Source of the DNA: Tridacna crocea
Lineage: Eukaryota > Mollusca > Bivalvia > Cardiida > Cardiidae
Length of the DNA stretch: 64,000 nucleotides
NCBI GenBank assembly: GCA_943736015.1
Contig: OX031071.1
Coordinates: 15,224,119-15,288,118 of the forward strand
Reading direction: 5' to 3'
Part shown: positions 42,740-53,740 of the stretch, in pieces
Position numbering within the stretch: the first letter of the stretch is position 1
How the letters are laid out: every line of letters begins with the position of its first letter
Notes under the pieces: model-generated
Seen by the model: only the letters and a program-made list of their open reading frames with translations
Database searches by the model: none
What the model was told of the DNA's origin: nothing
Program-made: the position numbers and the translations under genes

Positions 42740-42968
42740 TAAGTTAAATCTACCATACAATCCCGACTTTTAAGGACCCTAAGAAAGAAGCCTATAGAAA
42801 AGATTGTGGATAAAGGAGAAAATATAGGTAACCAGCATTTTCTTCTTTACTCACAATATTTTCTACTCTATCAAAGTCATAAATAATCATATTATCAAGA
42901 TTGAATTTGTTGTCTTCAGATGCTTTGAATTTGGTCCAGTCCAAAATATTGTTTAGTAGAGAGTTAAA
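42740..42968 (+). mobile_element. MITE-1, diverged full-length
   Basis: ACCATACAATCCCGACTTTT to TTTAGTAGAGAGTTAA. Core GAAAATATAGGTAACCAGCA. Confidence 0.75.
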
Positions 42969-43042
42969 TGGAAATTTCAAGCCAATTGTAAACACATTAA
43001 TATTTTTATTTCAAAATTACTTTTTGGTAAAATTGTGCTATA

Positions 43043-43130
43043 GTGCTTACCACACAATGCCGATTTTTGACGCTCTTTGAAAAGAAGGCTTTTGAAAACA
43101 TTGGGGGAAAGAGAAAAATGCTGGCAACCA
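43043..43130 (+). repeat. MITE-1, left half
   Basis: GCTTACCACACAATGCCGAT to ATGCTGGCAACCATG; truncated at the centre. Confidence 0.7.
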
Positions 43131-43489
43131 TGTTTATGTTTATACACAGAGATATTATGTAACACCCACTTTCTTTCTGACACAAACTGAAACTTCCAAT
43201 GACCGAGTCGTGCTAACACGAGGTACTTGCAGGACTTTTACTCGGTTGTTTCGGATATTATACAAAAAAAAAATCTAAACAATCAAATGCTACTTAGAGA
43301 TCTGATAAACGTCATTAAAAGAAGAAATGACAGTCTTCCTATAGAAAAAATTTAAGTGTCCGGAAATTGACGATCTTTTCGATAAGTCGTTAAAACTCAG
43401 ACAGGGGAAAAAAGTGCATCTAATAGAAAACCGATACCTTTGCAATAATTTTATCAATTTAAAAAGGAAAATGTATCTTAATATTTTTG
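43131..43489. other. No recognisable gene
   Basis: AT-rich, no supported feature. Confidence 0.4.
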
Positions 43490-43907
43490 AGAAGAATTTT
43501 AAAGTTTTCCTTCTTTGTTCCTATGTATCAAACTTGTAACCCCTGGAGCAGGGCCAGGTTCGACCCCAAGGGCATTATATGAACAGTCTTGGTAGAGGTC
43601 CACTACGACATGCTACATACCAATTATCAAAGCTCTGCACCTTCTAGTTTCAGAGAAGAAGATTTTCAAAGATTGTGCTATTTTTCCCTTTTGGTTGCCA
43701 TGGCAACCAAAGTTATGGCTGGAATTCAATCTCTTGAACAACTTTAGTAGAGTTTCACCCAAGGATATCCCTGCCAAGTTTCATCAAGATTGCCTCAGTG
43801 GTTTAGGAGGAGAAGATGTTTAAAGAAATTGTGGACGACGCACGACCCAAGACGGACATTGGGCGATCACAAAAGCTCACCATGAGCACTTCGTGCTCCG
43901 GTGAGCT
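43490..43907 (-). mobile_element. Pearl/DINE-like element, 3'-truncated
   Basis: In its own orientation (minus) the head is AGCTCACCGGAGCACGAAGT, then the GGTTGCCATGGCAACC block (43688-43712 on plus) and about one core unit. Same family as 45556-48277. Confidence 0.78.
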
Positions 43908-43990
43908 AAAAATGCTGACCATGTTTTCAAAAGTCATTTACCTTCAGGGTAATACCGGTAAATTCCAAGAACCTGCTTATTTAATAAGGC
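43908..43990 (-). repeat. MITE-1 fragment
   Basis: AAAATGCTGACCATGTTTTC and CTTCAGGGTAATACCGGTAA; abuts the preceding element head. Confidence 0.45.
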
Positions 43991-44494
43991 CAAAGTAAAA
44001 AACAATGACCTCATAGAAAGTTTCAAAGTGTTGTCTTCCATAACTCCATTTAGTCAGTGACCATGACTAAGCAGGGAATAATGTTACGTTTTAGACCGAT
44101 AAATGTGTTAAGTATACAAATAATTTTGTGATAGAGAGTGAATTCAACATGATTCTGCAGTTATAAATTTTACAATTTGTAGAACGTATTGGTTAAATCA
44201 TTCTTTCATGGTACTTTTTAGTTCTATTTTATGTTGCATCAAGAAAGATGCAATATATTATATAATTTTGTGTGCCAACCTTTCAAATATACAGAAATGC
44301 AGAGTTTCTGCATCGCTGCTAATCCTGAGCTACAATGATAATTCTAAAGTCTACAGAGAACTTATAACTAAATGGACGTTCACTTTCAAAAACTAATGAA
44401 AGTAGTTAAAAGCATCTTTTAGAAATTATTGACTGAATGAAGGAACTTATATATGGAATTAAAGGCTAACCTATGATGTAAACCCTGTTATTGT
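43991..44494. other. No recognisable gene
   Basis: AT-rich, no supported feature. Confidence 0.4.
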
Positions 44495-44721
44495 TTAACT
44501 CTTTACAAAAAAACAATTTTAGACTAGTCCAAATTGGAAGCATTTTACAGAAAACAAAATTAAGGTGAATCAAATAATGAAATTTGTATTGGGAAGGGTA
44601 GAAAACATTGTGGGAAAGGAGAAAATGCTGGTAACTAGCATTTTCTCCTTTTCCTACAATGTTTTCAGAAGGCTTCTCTGTCGGGGTTGTGAAAACCTGG
44701 CATTGTTTGGTAAAAGGATAA
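44495..44721 (-). mobile_element. MITE-1, reverse
   Basis: TTAACTCTTTACAAAAAAAC to TTTGGTAAAAGGATAA (right TTAA mutated to ATAA). Core GAAAATGCTGGTAACTAGCA. Confidence 0.87.
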
Positions 44722-44959
44722 ATACACAAGGTAGTGGGATGGTCATAAACTGCTAAAATTCATGAATATAAACTGGAAATCTTTTTAATTGTAAAACAAA
44801 TTATAAAGTAAAATTTTGAAAGAAAACAAAAAACAAAATCATGACTTTTTTTCCCCCTGTGGGTGGCGAAAGATGGCTAGACATGCAATATCAAGTTTAA
44901 CTGTTTTGCTTGAATATCTAGAGAAGTAGTTTTATGTTTAATGTTTGACACCTATTTTG

Positions 44960-45171
44960 TTAACTCTTTACCAAACAACAAATTTTGGACTGGAACAAAT
45001 TCAAAGCATCTGCAGACAACAAATTAAATCTTGGTAGTGTGATGATTTCTGACTTTGATAGGGTAGAAAATATTGTGGGAAAAGAAGAAAATGCTGGTTA
45101 CCAGCATTTTCTCCTTTCCTCACGATGTTTTCTACAGGCTTCTTTCTCATGACTGTAAGGTGAAAAGTTAA
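44960..45171 (-). mobile_element. MITE-1, reverse
   Basis: TTAACTCTTTACCAAACAAC to GGTGAAAAGTTAA. Core GAAAATGCTGGTTACCAGCA is perfect; short deletion near the right end. Confidence 0.88.
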
Positions 45172-45208
45172 ATTCTGTTTCTGGGAAAACCTTGCCAGAA
45201 TCAATGAT

Positions 45209-45388
45209 TTAACCCTTTAGCACACAATCCAGAGTTTAACCGACCCTGGCAAATGTCTTTTTAAAAATACATGTAATGGAAAAAGAGAAAATGCTCATTA
45301 GCAAATTTCACATTTTAGTAGCATCTGTCATCTGCAAATGCTTTCCATTTGGACCAGCTTATTGTTTTGTTGTCTAGTATAGAGTTAA
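45209..45388 (+). mobile_element. MITE-1 with palindrome deletion
   Basis: TTAACCCTTTAGCACACAAT to TCTAGTATAGAGTTAA, 180 bp. Most of the right palindrome arm and the following 40 bp are missing (GAAAATGCTCATTAGCAAAT). Confidence 0.8.
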
Positions 45389-45555
45389 ATTAGATGAAAA
45401 TGGTAAGCTCTGAAAACTTGTTATGATTATACATATTATATAGGTGATGTCAATACATTTGCAGCAGGTAAACTTCATGCAAAATTGGAATTGCAATTGC
45501 ATTTTTTCCTTTCTAAACACAACTAATATGTAACCTAGAAAATCACAATTAAAAA

Positions 45556-46816
45556 ACAATAGGACCATTATGGTCCTATATCGCTGACCTGAGTACTAAG
45601 CAGTAAAGGTCTACAATGAAAATTCTTCTTTTCCGAAAAGACCATCGTATCGTATTTGGTAGAGGTCCACTAGGAGATGCTACATAATGAAATATAAAAG
45701 CTCTACAATTTCCAGTTTCAGAGAAAAATATTTTAAAAGTTTTCCTTCTTTGTTCCTATGTTTCGAACTTGTGACCCCCAAGGCTGGACCAGTTTGGACC
45801 CCAGGGACATCATGTGAACAAACTTGGTAGAGGTCAACTAGCAGATGCTTCATACCAAATATCAAAGCTCTACTCCTTCTTGTTTCAGAGAAGAAGATTT
45901 TTTAAAGTTTTCCTTCTCTGTTCCTATGTTTCAAACTTGTGACCCCCGGGGCAGGGCCAGTTTTGACCCCAGGGGCATCATACGAACAATCTTGGTAGAG
46001 GTCCACTAGGAGATGCTACATACCAAATATCAAAGCTCTGCCCCTTCTAGTTTCATCGAAGAAGAATTTTAATTCTAGTTTCATCGAAGAAGAAATTTTA
46101 AAGTTTTCCTTATTTGTTCCTATGTTTCAAACTTGCGACCCCTGGGGCGGGGCCAGTTTTGACCCCAGGTGCATCATATGAACAATCTTGGTAGAGGTCA
46201 ACTAGGAGATACTACATACCAAATATCAAAGCTCTGCACCTTCTAGTTTCAGAGAAGAAGATTTTTACAGTTTTCTTTCTTCGCTCCTCTGTTTCAAACT
46301 TGTGACCCTCGGGGCCGGGCCAGTTTTGACCCCCAGGGGCATCATACAAACAATCTTGGTAGAGGTCAACTAGGAGATGCTACATACCAAATATCAAAGC
46401 TCTGCCCCTTCTAGTTTTGAAGAAGAATATTTCTAAAGTTTTCCTTCTTTGTACCTATGTTTCAAACTTGTGACCCCGGGGGCATCATATGAACAATCTT
46501 GGTAGAGGTCCACTAGGAGATGCTGCATACCAAATATCAAAGCTCTACGCCCACTAGTTTCAGAGAAGATTTTCAAAGATTTTGCTATTTTTTTCCTTTT
46601 GGTTACCATGGCAACCAAAGTTATGGCTGGAATTCAATCTCTTGAACAACTTTAGTAGAGCTTCATCCAAAAAACGTCCCTGCCAAGTTTCATCAAGATT
46701 GGCCCAGTGGTTTGGGAGGAGAAGATGTTTAAAGAAATTGTGGACAACAGACGACGGACGACGAACATTGGGCGATCACAAAAGCTCAGCATGAGCACGA
46801 AGTGCTCAGGCAAGCT
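45556..46816 (-). mobile_element. Pearl/DINE-like element, ~167-bp tandem core
   Basis: Read on plus it opens with the tail hairpin (AGGACCATTATGGTCCTATA), then five to six units (CAAACTTGTGACCCC, CCAGTTTTGACCCCAGGGGC, TACCAAATATCAAAGCTCTG). It then has GGTTACCATGGCAACC and closes with the head complement GAAGTGCTCAGGCAAGCT. The head shares its plan with the 34283 family but the core is unrelated. Short open frames are by-products of the repeats. Confidence 0.85.
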
Positions 46817-46842
46817 AAAAAAAAACCCCATAAAAATCACAT

Positions 46843-48277
46843 AACAAGAGGACCATGATGGTCCTATATCGCTCACCTGAGTACCAAGCTGTAAAATCAA
46901 ACTTGTGACCCCTGGGCAGGGCCAGTTTTGACCCCAGGGGCATCCTAAGAAAAAACTTGGTAGAGGTCCACTAGGAGATGCTACATACCATATATCAAAA
47001 CTCTGCACCACTTAGTTTCAGAGAAGAAGAATTTTAAAGTTTTCTTCCTTTGTTTCTATGATTCAAACTTGTGACCCCCGGGATGGGACCAGTTTTGACC
47101 CCAGGGGCATCATATGAACAATCTTGGCAGAGGTCCACTAGGAGATGCTACATACCAAATATCAAAGCTGTATGCCTTCTACTCAGAGAAGAAGAATTTT
47201 GAAGTTTTCCACCTTTGTTCCTATGTTTCAAACTTGTGACCCCCGGGGCGGGGCCAGTTTTGACCCCAGGGGCATCATATGAACAATCTTAGTAGACGTT
47301 CACTAGGAGATGCTACATACCAAATATCAAAGCTCTGCGCCTTCTAGTTTCAGAGAAGAAGAATTTTAAAGTTTTCCTTCTTTGTTACTATCATACAAAC
47401 TTGTCACCCCCAATGGTGGAGCCAGTTTTGACCCCAGGGGCATCATATGAACAATCTTAGTAAAGGTCTACTAGGAGATGCTACATACCAAATATCGAAG
47501 CTCTGCGCCTTCTAGTTTCAGAGAATAAAAATTTTAAAGTTTTCCTTCTTTGTTCCTATCATACAAACTTGTGACCTCCGGGGCGGGGCTAGTTTTGACC
47601 CGAGGGACATCATATAAAGAATCTTGGTAGAAATCCACTAGGAGATGCTACATACCAAATATCAAAGCTGTACGCCTTCTACTTTCAGAGAAGAAGAATT
47701 TTGAAGTTTTCCTCCTTTGTTCCTATGTTTCAAACTTATGACCCCCGGGCCGGGCTAGTTTTGACCCCAGGGGCATCATATGTACAATCTTGGTAGAGGT
47801 CCACTAGGAGATGCTACATACCAAATATCAAAGCTCTTCGCCTTCTAGTTTCAGAGAAGAAGAATTTTAAAGTTTTCCTTCTTTGTTCCTATGTTTCAAA
47901 CTTGTGACCCCTGGGACGGGGCCAGTTTTGACCCCAGGGGCATCATATGAACAATCTTGGTAGAGGTCTACTAGGAGATGCTACATACCAAATATCAAAG
48001 CTCTACGCATTCTAGTTTCGGAGAAGAAGATTTTCAAAGATTTTTCAAATTTTTTCCTTTTGGTTGCCATGGCAACCAGAATTATGGCTGGAATTCAATC
48101 TCTTGAACAACTTTGGTAGAGCTTCACCCAAGGAACATCCCTGCCAAGTTTCATCCAGATTGACCCTGTGGTTTAGGAGGAGAAGATGTTTAAAGAAATT
48201 GTGGACGATGGACGACGCACGACGGACATTGGGCGATAACAAAAGCTCACCATGAGCACTTCATGCTCAGGTGAGCT
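46843..48277 (-). mobile_element. Pearl/DINE-like element, second copy in tandem
   Basis: Opens ACAAGAGGACCATGATGGTC, about seven core units, GGTTGCCATGGCAACC at 48061, and closes CATGCTCAGGTGAGCT. It lies 26 bp from the previous copy in the same orientation. The T-run targets (AAAAA on plus) flank both. Confidence 0.87.
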
Positions 48278-48924
48278 AAAAACGGGAACTGTGGTTTTGG
48301 ATTAGCCTGCTCAGATTGGGCAGGCTGATCCGAGATGAGACTTTACACAAATGTCTGAATGCCCCTTTTTGTGTGTTGCAAGCCATATTCATAAAGAGTA
48401 TATTTGTTTTTTTCTGCAAAAGATCGAAATTTATTTCATCGAGTGGAAACATCGGTAATACTTTCACGAATAGCTCAGCCACGCTTGAAAAAAGTACAGC
48501 TTGTGTTCACAAGATCTTTCACAGAAAAAAACAAATATTCTATTTATTTCATGCTTTTAACTCTTTCTGGGAGGAGCTTTATCAAAATCCAGTAGTTCTT
48601 TCTGTTATTTCCCCTCCTGCTTAGCAATGCATTACACAATATTACGTCAAGCGCAAGAAATGTAGAGTAAATGACATCATATTTCCGTCTGGTTGTGAGG
48701 CATGTGCAATTAACCTTGGCAACAAGAACATGAAAATCCGTATTTTCACTGGTGGTACCAGTGTAAGATCGAAAAATATTTTCACTGCTATTTATCGATA
48801 TCCTACCGGAAAGCTTGAAATAATATATTAGAACTGTACATGAATGCTCATGACTGCTCATACATATTATTACTCATTTTCATCACAACCTAATAAAATG
48901 ATGTGATGCAACCCTTTTTTCAGA
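48278..48924. other. Old repeat and unassigned sequence
   Basis: 48300-48385 has TTAGCCTGCTCAGATTGGGC and GTGTTGCAAGCC, similar to 15325-15375. A 105-codon minus frame at 48544-48861 has no splice or family support. No gene is claimed. Confidence 0.4.
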
Positions 48925-49715
48925 CTTGAAAAATGAAGAATGCCATAATGGCCCCTGCATTTTGTACCCGAGTCTGTTGACCAAATGTGATCAATTTCCA
49001 ATCTCTCACAAGAAATTAAGACAAACAATTTCACAACCTTTTATATGTATCTCTACTGAAAACTTGGTGTTTTGAGTGTAAACAAGTTTTTTCTAAGTGA
49101 ACATGGCTCAATTTCAAATGCCTTATCGACATCATAAATATAAGCTTTTTCACCAACTTCCAAGAGTTTTGAACTGAAAAAGGCCTCAAGAGTGTACACA
49201 AGATTTTCCTAAGACTTGTTCCAAACTGTTTTTCAAATGATGTGACACATTTTCAAAGATGTATCAGATAATACCTAGACAAGCATACAGTTAGGTCCGA
49301 AAATGTGGCCTCTAAAGTCTATACAAGGATTAATAAAGATTTGACCCAGTGACTCAGCTTGTGACCTGATGTGATCAATTTTCAGATATATCCAAGATAA
49401 AATCAAAACAAATATTCTGACCAATTTTCATAAGAATAGGATGAAAAATATGGCCTCCAAATTGCATACAATGTTTTTCTATGATTTGACATGGTGACCA
49501 AATTTTTGACCCAACATGACCTACATGACTATTAAAAGTTGTCTGAATGTTAATAAGACAAAAAATATGACAAATTTTCATGAATATTTAACAGGAAATA
49601 AAGCGTCTAAGTAGTACATGAGTTAAAGTTGATGACACATGATAAATGATGAACGATGGACACAGCACAATAATGGAACCTCACCTTGAACACTTCATGC
49701 TAAGCTGAGGTAAAA
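48925..49715 (-). repeat. Old tandem-core element, degraded
   Basis: Opens with a worn tail hairpin (TGCCATAATGGCCCC), has several diverged units (GTGACC...TGTGATCAATTTTCA, AAATATGGCCTCCAAA) and closes ACTTCATGCTAAGCTGAGGT, recognisably the head complement of the pearl-like elements. A different core from the other two families. Confidence 0.6.
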
Positions 49716-49752
49716 ATGATAATACATTACCACAAACATGAGATTCTTTCCA

Positions 49753-49990
49753 TTAACCCTTTCCCAAACGACAAACTTTTGGACTAGACCAAATTGAAAG
49801 CATTTGCAGACGACAATTCAACTCTTACTGAAAGATGATTTCTGTCTATGATAGCCTTGATAGGGTAGAAAACATTGTGGGAAAAGGAGAAAATGCTGGT
49901 TACCAGCATTTTCTCCTTTTCCCACAATGTTTTCAAAAGGCTACTATGCCAGACCCGTAAAAAACAGGGATTATTTGGGAAAGGGTTTAA
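49753..49990 (-). mobile_element. MITE-1, complete, reverse
   Basis: 238 bp, TTAACCCTTTCCCAAACGAC to TTATTTGGGAAAGGGTTTAA. The core is perfect and ATGATAG is locally duplicated. Closest match to the split copy at 35672/39384. Confidence 0.9.
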
Positions 49991-50582
49991 ATAAATGAAA
50001 CAAATGACAGACATGCAATGCATCCTGTATTATAACCTTTAGCCACTATACGGCCTATGGGGCTATGTTTACAGGCGTACCTTGGTTTGAAATGTATACA
50101 TCGCAAGAATATAGTTCAATCACATTTATATTGAATGTACGATAAAAATGTTTCTTTGGAGATTCAATAACTACTGGAACCTTCCATGTTGTTAATGAAC
50201 ATGCAAACAATTAAATCTTACCACAGGTATAAAAATTATGTTTTATCTAAAATAGCATCACTTTGGCTAAAAACTGACACATGCTGTTCTTGGTTCCTCC
50301 AGAATCACATATCTATTTTGACAAAAACACCTGAACCAGAATCTAATTAGTGATAACATCAGTACACTACTGTATTATCAAATAAAAAATCTAACTCTTT
50401 TGGTGCCATATGCAAAAACAGTGACTTTTGCAGACAGCATAGATCAAGATCAGACTGCACAAAATGTGCACTCTAATCTTTGATCTATACTGTCTACTAG
50501 TGTAGTCAAGCATATACAATCAAAGTTTGTGTAAGCTTCCATGAATCATATTTGGCCCTGAAAGAATTTAATCATAGGTGTT
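49991..50582. other. Mostly unassigned; MITE-3 near the end
   Basis: No exon was found between 49991 and 50390. 50391-50515 is a MITE-3 copy. Confidence 0.45.
50391..50515 (+). repeat. MITE-3 copy (TAGATC palindrome)
   Basis: CATAGATCAAGATCAGACTG opposed by CACTCTAATCTTTGATCTAT; the left end is TAACTCTTTTGGTGCC. Confidence 0.65.
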
Positions 50583-50796
50583 TCAAGTTTCACTGCTTTG
50601 GTCTGGTGTTTCAAAAACAGCTCTCCTCAGTCTTCTGTACTCTCTGTCTCTTTGCCGCTCTATATTTCGAATTCCAAAGTTTCTTCTAGCTTGTGCCCGC
50701 CTGTGTTTGTCTCGTTGTCTCTCTATCTCTCGAAAGTCTGGATTATTCTTTCTTTTGTTGGCTATTCTCAACTTTGCCTTTTCTGCTTCTTTCTTT
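50583..50796 (-). CDS. Terminal exon of Arg/Glu-rich repeat protein
   Basis: Minus-strand acceptor TGTTCTGGTTTCAG, then 214 bases to TGA at 50583. The translation (after a split Arg codon) is KKEAEKAKLRIANKRKNNPD, then FREIERQRDKHRRAQARR, NFGIRNIERQRDREYRRLRR and AVFETPDQSSET. The repeat pattern (N-P-D-F-R-x-x-E-R-Q-R-D, about 22 residues) is highly charged and probably helical. It resembles R/E/D-rich repeat regions of uncharacterised invertebrate nuclear proteins; function unknown. The repeat begins in the preceding exon (SNEEYR), so splicing keeps its register. Upstream of the acceptor the open frame is a MITE-1-like intron reading. Confidence 0.7.
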
Positions 50797-50849
50797 CTGA
50801 AACCAGAACAACATAAAAACTTTATTCTCGAGCGATAAAATACACATGA

Positions 50850-50998
50850 CCCCAACGATAAAATTGTGTCTGTATAGGAAGAAAAAAATGTTGGCAAAAG
50901 AACACAATGCTGCTTTCCAATATTTCCTCCTGTCCTTGCAATGTTTTCAAAAGCTTTCCTTTTCAGGATCTTTAAAATTCTGGGTTGTTTTGCAAAAA
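50850..50998 (-). repeat. MITE-1 remnant in intron
   Basis: AACACAATGCTGCTTTCCAA and GCAATGTTTTCAAAAGCTTT; ends eroded. Confidence 0.6.
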
Positions 50999-51099
50999 AG
51001 GAAACATGATGGAGTGCTCTTTGCCACTGCCATGATAACAATATTTCTACAGTGATGATCATCATGAAGCACACGCTATGAAACAAGGACTTCATACAT

Positions 51100-51545
51100 T
51101 TACGAAAAAATATTGACCAAGGTCGGGCTTAGGCCGACCTGGGCTAAAACTTTTCAATTTTAGTCAATTTTCTGTGTGTACAATGATCAGTCTACTTCAT
51201 GATTGAGTTTGTAGTTTAACCCTTTATCACACGAGAAAATTTTAGGCTGGTCTAAATTGAAAGCATTTGCAGACGACAAAATAATGGTGACTGAAAAATT
51301 GAAATTTGTTCTGGGAAGGGTAGAAAACACTGTGGGAAAAAGAGAAAATGCTGGTTACCAGCATTTTCTCCTTTTCCCACAGTATTTTCAAACGGCTTCT
51401 TTCTCCGGGGCGTCAAAAGTAGGGATTGTGTGGTAATGGGTTAAAAACAGTGGCAATCATGGATTCATTACTATGTGATGGCTTGATCAGTACAATGAAT
51501 CATGGAGATACATAAGACCCCCTTTTGTCAGATCCTGGCTCATAC
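51100..51545 (+). repeat. Dispersed repeat carrying a MITE-1 (copy 1)
   Basis: Left flank CCGACCTGGGCTAAAAC ... GATCAGTCTACTTCATG and right flank GGATTCATTACTATGTGATG ... GAATCATGGAGATACATAAG match 55258-55690 on either side of a MITE-1. In this copy the MITE-1 is in reverse orientation. Confidence 0.7.
51216..51444 (-). mobile_element. MITE-1, complete, reverse
   Basis: 229 bp, TTAACCCTTTATCACACGAG to GTGTGGTAATGGGTTAA. Core GAAAATGCTGGTTACCAGCA; CACTGTGGG subfamily. Confidence 0.92.
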
Positions 51546-51689
51546 ATAAAGAAAAAAAGGATATAGTATGCAGGCAGCAAAGTTTGAATGCAGCTGACAT
51601 CTGAGAAAAACTCCTCTATTGCCTGGTGCCTGATGTTCTGGTCCAAGCTGTTGAAACTGCATTAAACTCTCATATAAAGAAACAAATAC

Positions 51690-51809
51690 CTATATTCTTC
51701 ATTAGATCTGAGCATTCTCTTTTTTAAGCTGTCCCTCTGTCTCTTCAAAGCTTCCTTGGAATCTCTTTTCACTGTCTCCAGTGTCACTGATCTTGATTCA
51801 TCTTTATTA
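51690..51809 (-). CDS. Internal exon of Arg/Glu-rich repeat protein
   Basis: Acceptor CCTCTATTGCTTAG and donor TATAG|GTATTT bound 120 bases. They read NKDESRSVTLETVKRDSKEA, then LKRQRDSLKKRMLRSNEEY plus two thirds of an Arg codon. Entry (one base) and exit (two bases) phases match 56062-56162 and 50583-50796 exactly. The end of the exon already shows the repeat motif of the last exon. Confidence 0.68.
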
Positions 51810-51941
51810 CTAAGCAATAGAGGATGGTTTATGAAACATGTTCCTGTTCGCAACTGACAGAAGACAAGTAAAAGGTACTATAATGTGACATGGTGGATGG
51901 TGTAGATCAAAATCAGCAAGTGTACTTAAATTATATGACCA

Positions 51942-52020
51942 CTTAACTCTTTATCAAACAATCCCTGTGACAGAAGCCTTTTGAAAATATGGTGGAAAAG
52001 GGAGAAAACTGAAAATTGTG
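51942..52020 (+). repeat. MITE-1 fragment in intron
   Basis: TTAACTCTTTATCAAACAAT, then AGCCTTTTGAAAATATGG; collapsed centre. Confidence 0.6.
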
Positions 52021-52487
52021 GGAATAGAGCATCATTATTTGTTATATAAAGCAAAACTAACTTTATTTTTCCTAAATAAAAATGTTATAAAGCTGTTGTC
52101 TTGCAATGCAAGTGTGTGACAAAGTATGATTTGATTATTATATGGCCCGCCCGGGTGGCTCAGTGGTGAGCTTGTCGGACTCATAACCTGGTGCTTGTGA
52201 GTTCTATACCCAGTTAAACCAGGCAAACTTTCTTTCCAGCGTATTTTCACCTTTCACCTCTGCTGAAGCATGTGAGAAAAGTAGTTGGTGGCTTTGGAAA
52301 GAAAGTAGTGTAAGTACCAATGTGAGAAAGCCAGGAAACACATAAGCGTCACCCACCGCCATGAAATGACCTTAGCTGTTAAAGTGGCTTTAAACCCCAA
52401 TACAACCAACCAGGGCTCCGGAAATCTTTCGATCTGAATCGGTCCAGGCTCCCCCGGTCTATGTCTACGTCTCTGACCTATCCCAAC

Positions 52488-53372
52488 CTGATCTAATAGT
52501 TCCAACATTTGCAGACGACCCCTCTTCCCCCCCCCCCCCCACTGTATTTTCATTTCATAAAACAACATTATTTCCACTCATGAACAGAATTTTAGCTTCC
52601 ACTTATTGCTCTATTAAGAAATTTGTCTAAATTCACTTTTAAAATTCATTATTAAAGATAAGAAGATAGTTTGAAGTCCCTCTGATCGGACGACGCCATG
52701 CTGCTCATTGTAGTGTCATGGGTTTTCGCGCTTTTTTGGCGATCTATTTTTTCTTGACAGTTAGTTTCTGGAGAAGAATTACTACATGATTTGACATCAT
52801 TTAGTCGGTTTAAATTGCAAGTAACTTAAAAAGCTGTCACTTTACACTACGTAAGAGGTATAAAACCATTGTTACTCTGTCATAAATGACTCGCCAGCTT
52901 CATTATCATCCGGGTGTCCTTCGCATTTTATACTGATTGTGTTTAACCCATATTTATGCCAGATGCACGTAAGCTAGTTTATATGAAGTTCTAGACGATA
53001 ATTTCATGCCTCAGATTGATATTTAGGCAGATATCTTTCACCGTCAAAGACAGGTCATTTCAAATTTCCAAATGTCAAAATCCGGGCTCTGGGAAGCCTG
53101 CCGAAATGTCAACTTTTGTCAAGACAATCATGGACAAAGATTTGCTTCTCATTTTTCAGCCAACTTTAGTGTTTGTTATCCACTATGTTTAATCCAAGAC
53201 TGTGATTAATAATAGTCACAAAACCAAGCGCTAAAAAGCAGAATTCAAGTTTTGGCACCAAGCCAACTTAGCAACCGACTACAATCGATTCCGGGATTTC
53301 TCAATCGATTATCGGAATCGGAAGCCAAATCCAACTGACTTTCGCCTACAGTCGATCATCGGCCCACCACTA
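52488..53372. mobile_element. Relic of the 21277-22164 hAT family
   Basis: 52488-52540 and 52789-53372 match the first copy (TCTAATAGTT, CATTTGCAGACGACCC, CTTAAAAAGCTGTCACTTTA, TCGGCCCACCACTA). An extra 250 bp (52541-52788) is absent from the other copy. The 5' 210 bp is missing, so no matching target duplication is found. Confidence 0.78.
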
Positions 53373-53740
53373 ACAGCAATACTCGTCTCGTTTTATAAAT
53401 ATGCTTCTTTTTTTTTTGAGTGATACAAATTTGTTTCACGAGTATCAGCAATTAAAATTGACGCAATGTTTGATGACCTTTATTTTAAAGACACGGCCTC
53501 AAACTTCAAACATGTTTAAAGTTATTGTCGGTTCTAAACCCCATTCACAAGCAAAAATTATACATTATGCCAACTCGCTATCATTTGCTTGATCAAGCAT
53601 GAAACTGAAACAAAAATATTGACCAACAGCGAACACAATTATAGGCCTATGACGTAAGAACCAGCAGTCCACGTGCGGGTAAACCTAATCTGTGCCTTGC
53701 GGGTAAACTCGTTATGGGATATTCTCCACGCTTGTATAGT

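Noticed and set aside
48544-48861. 105-codon minus-strand frame
   Set aside because: No family motif, no splice context, and the region contains repeat-like phrases.
50583-51095. 170-codon frame taken as a single exon
   Set aside because: The upstream part lies in a MITE-1 remnant, and a strong acceptor sits just before the repeat-coding part. The spliced model is better.
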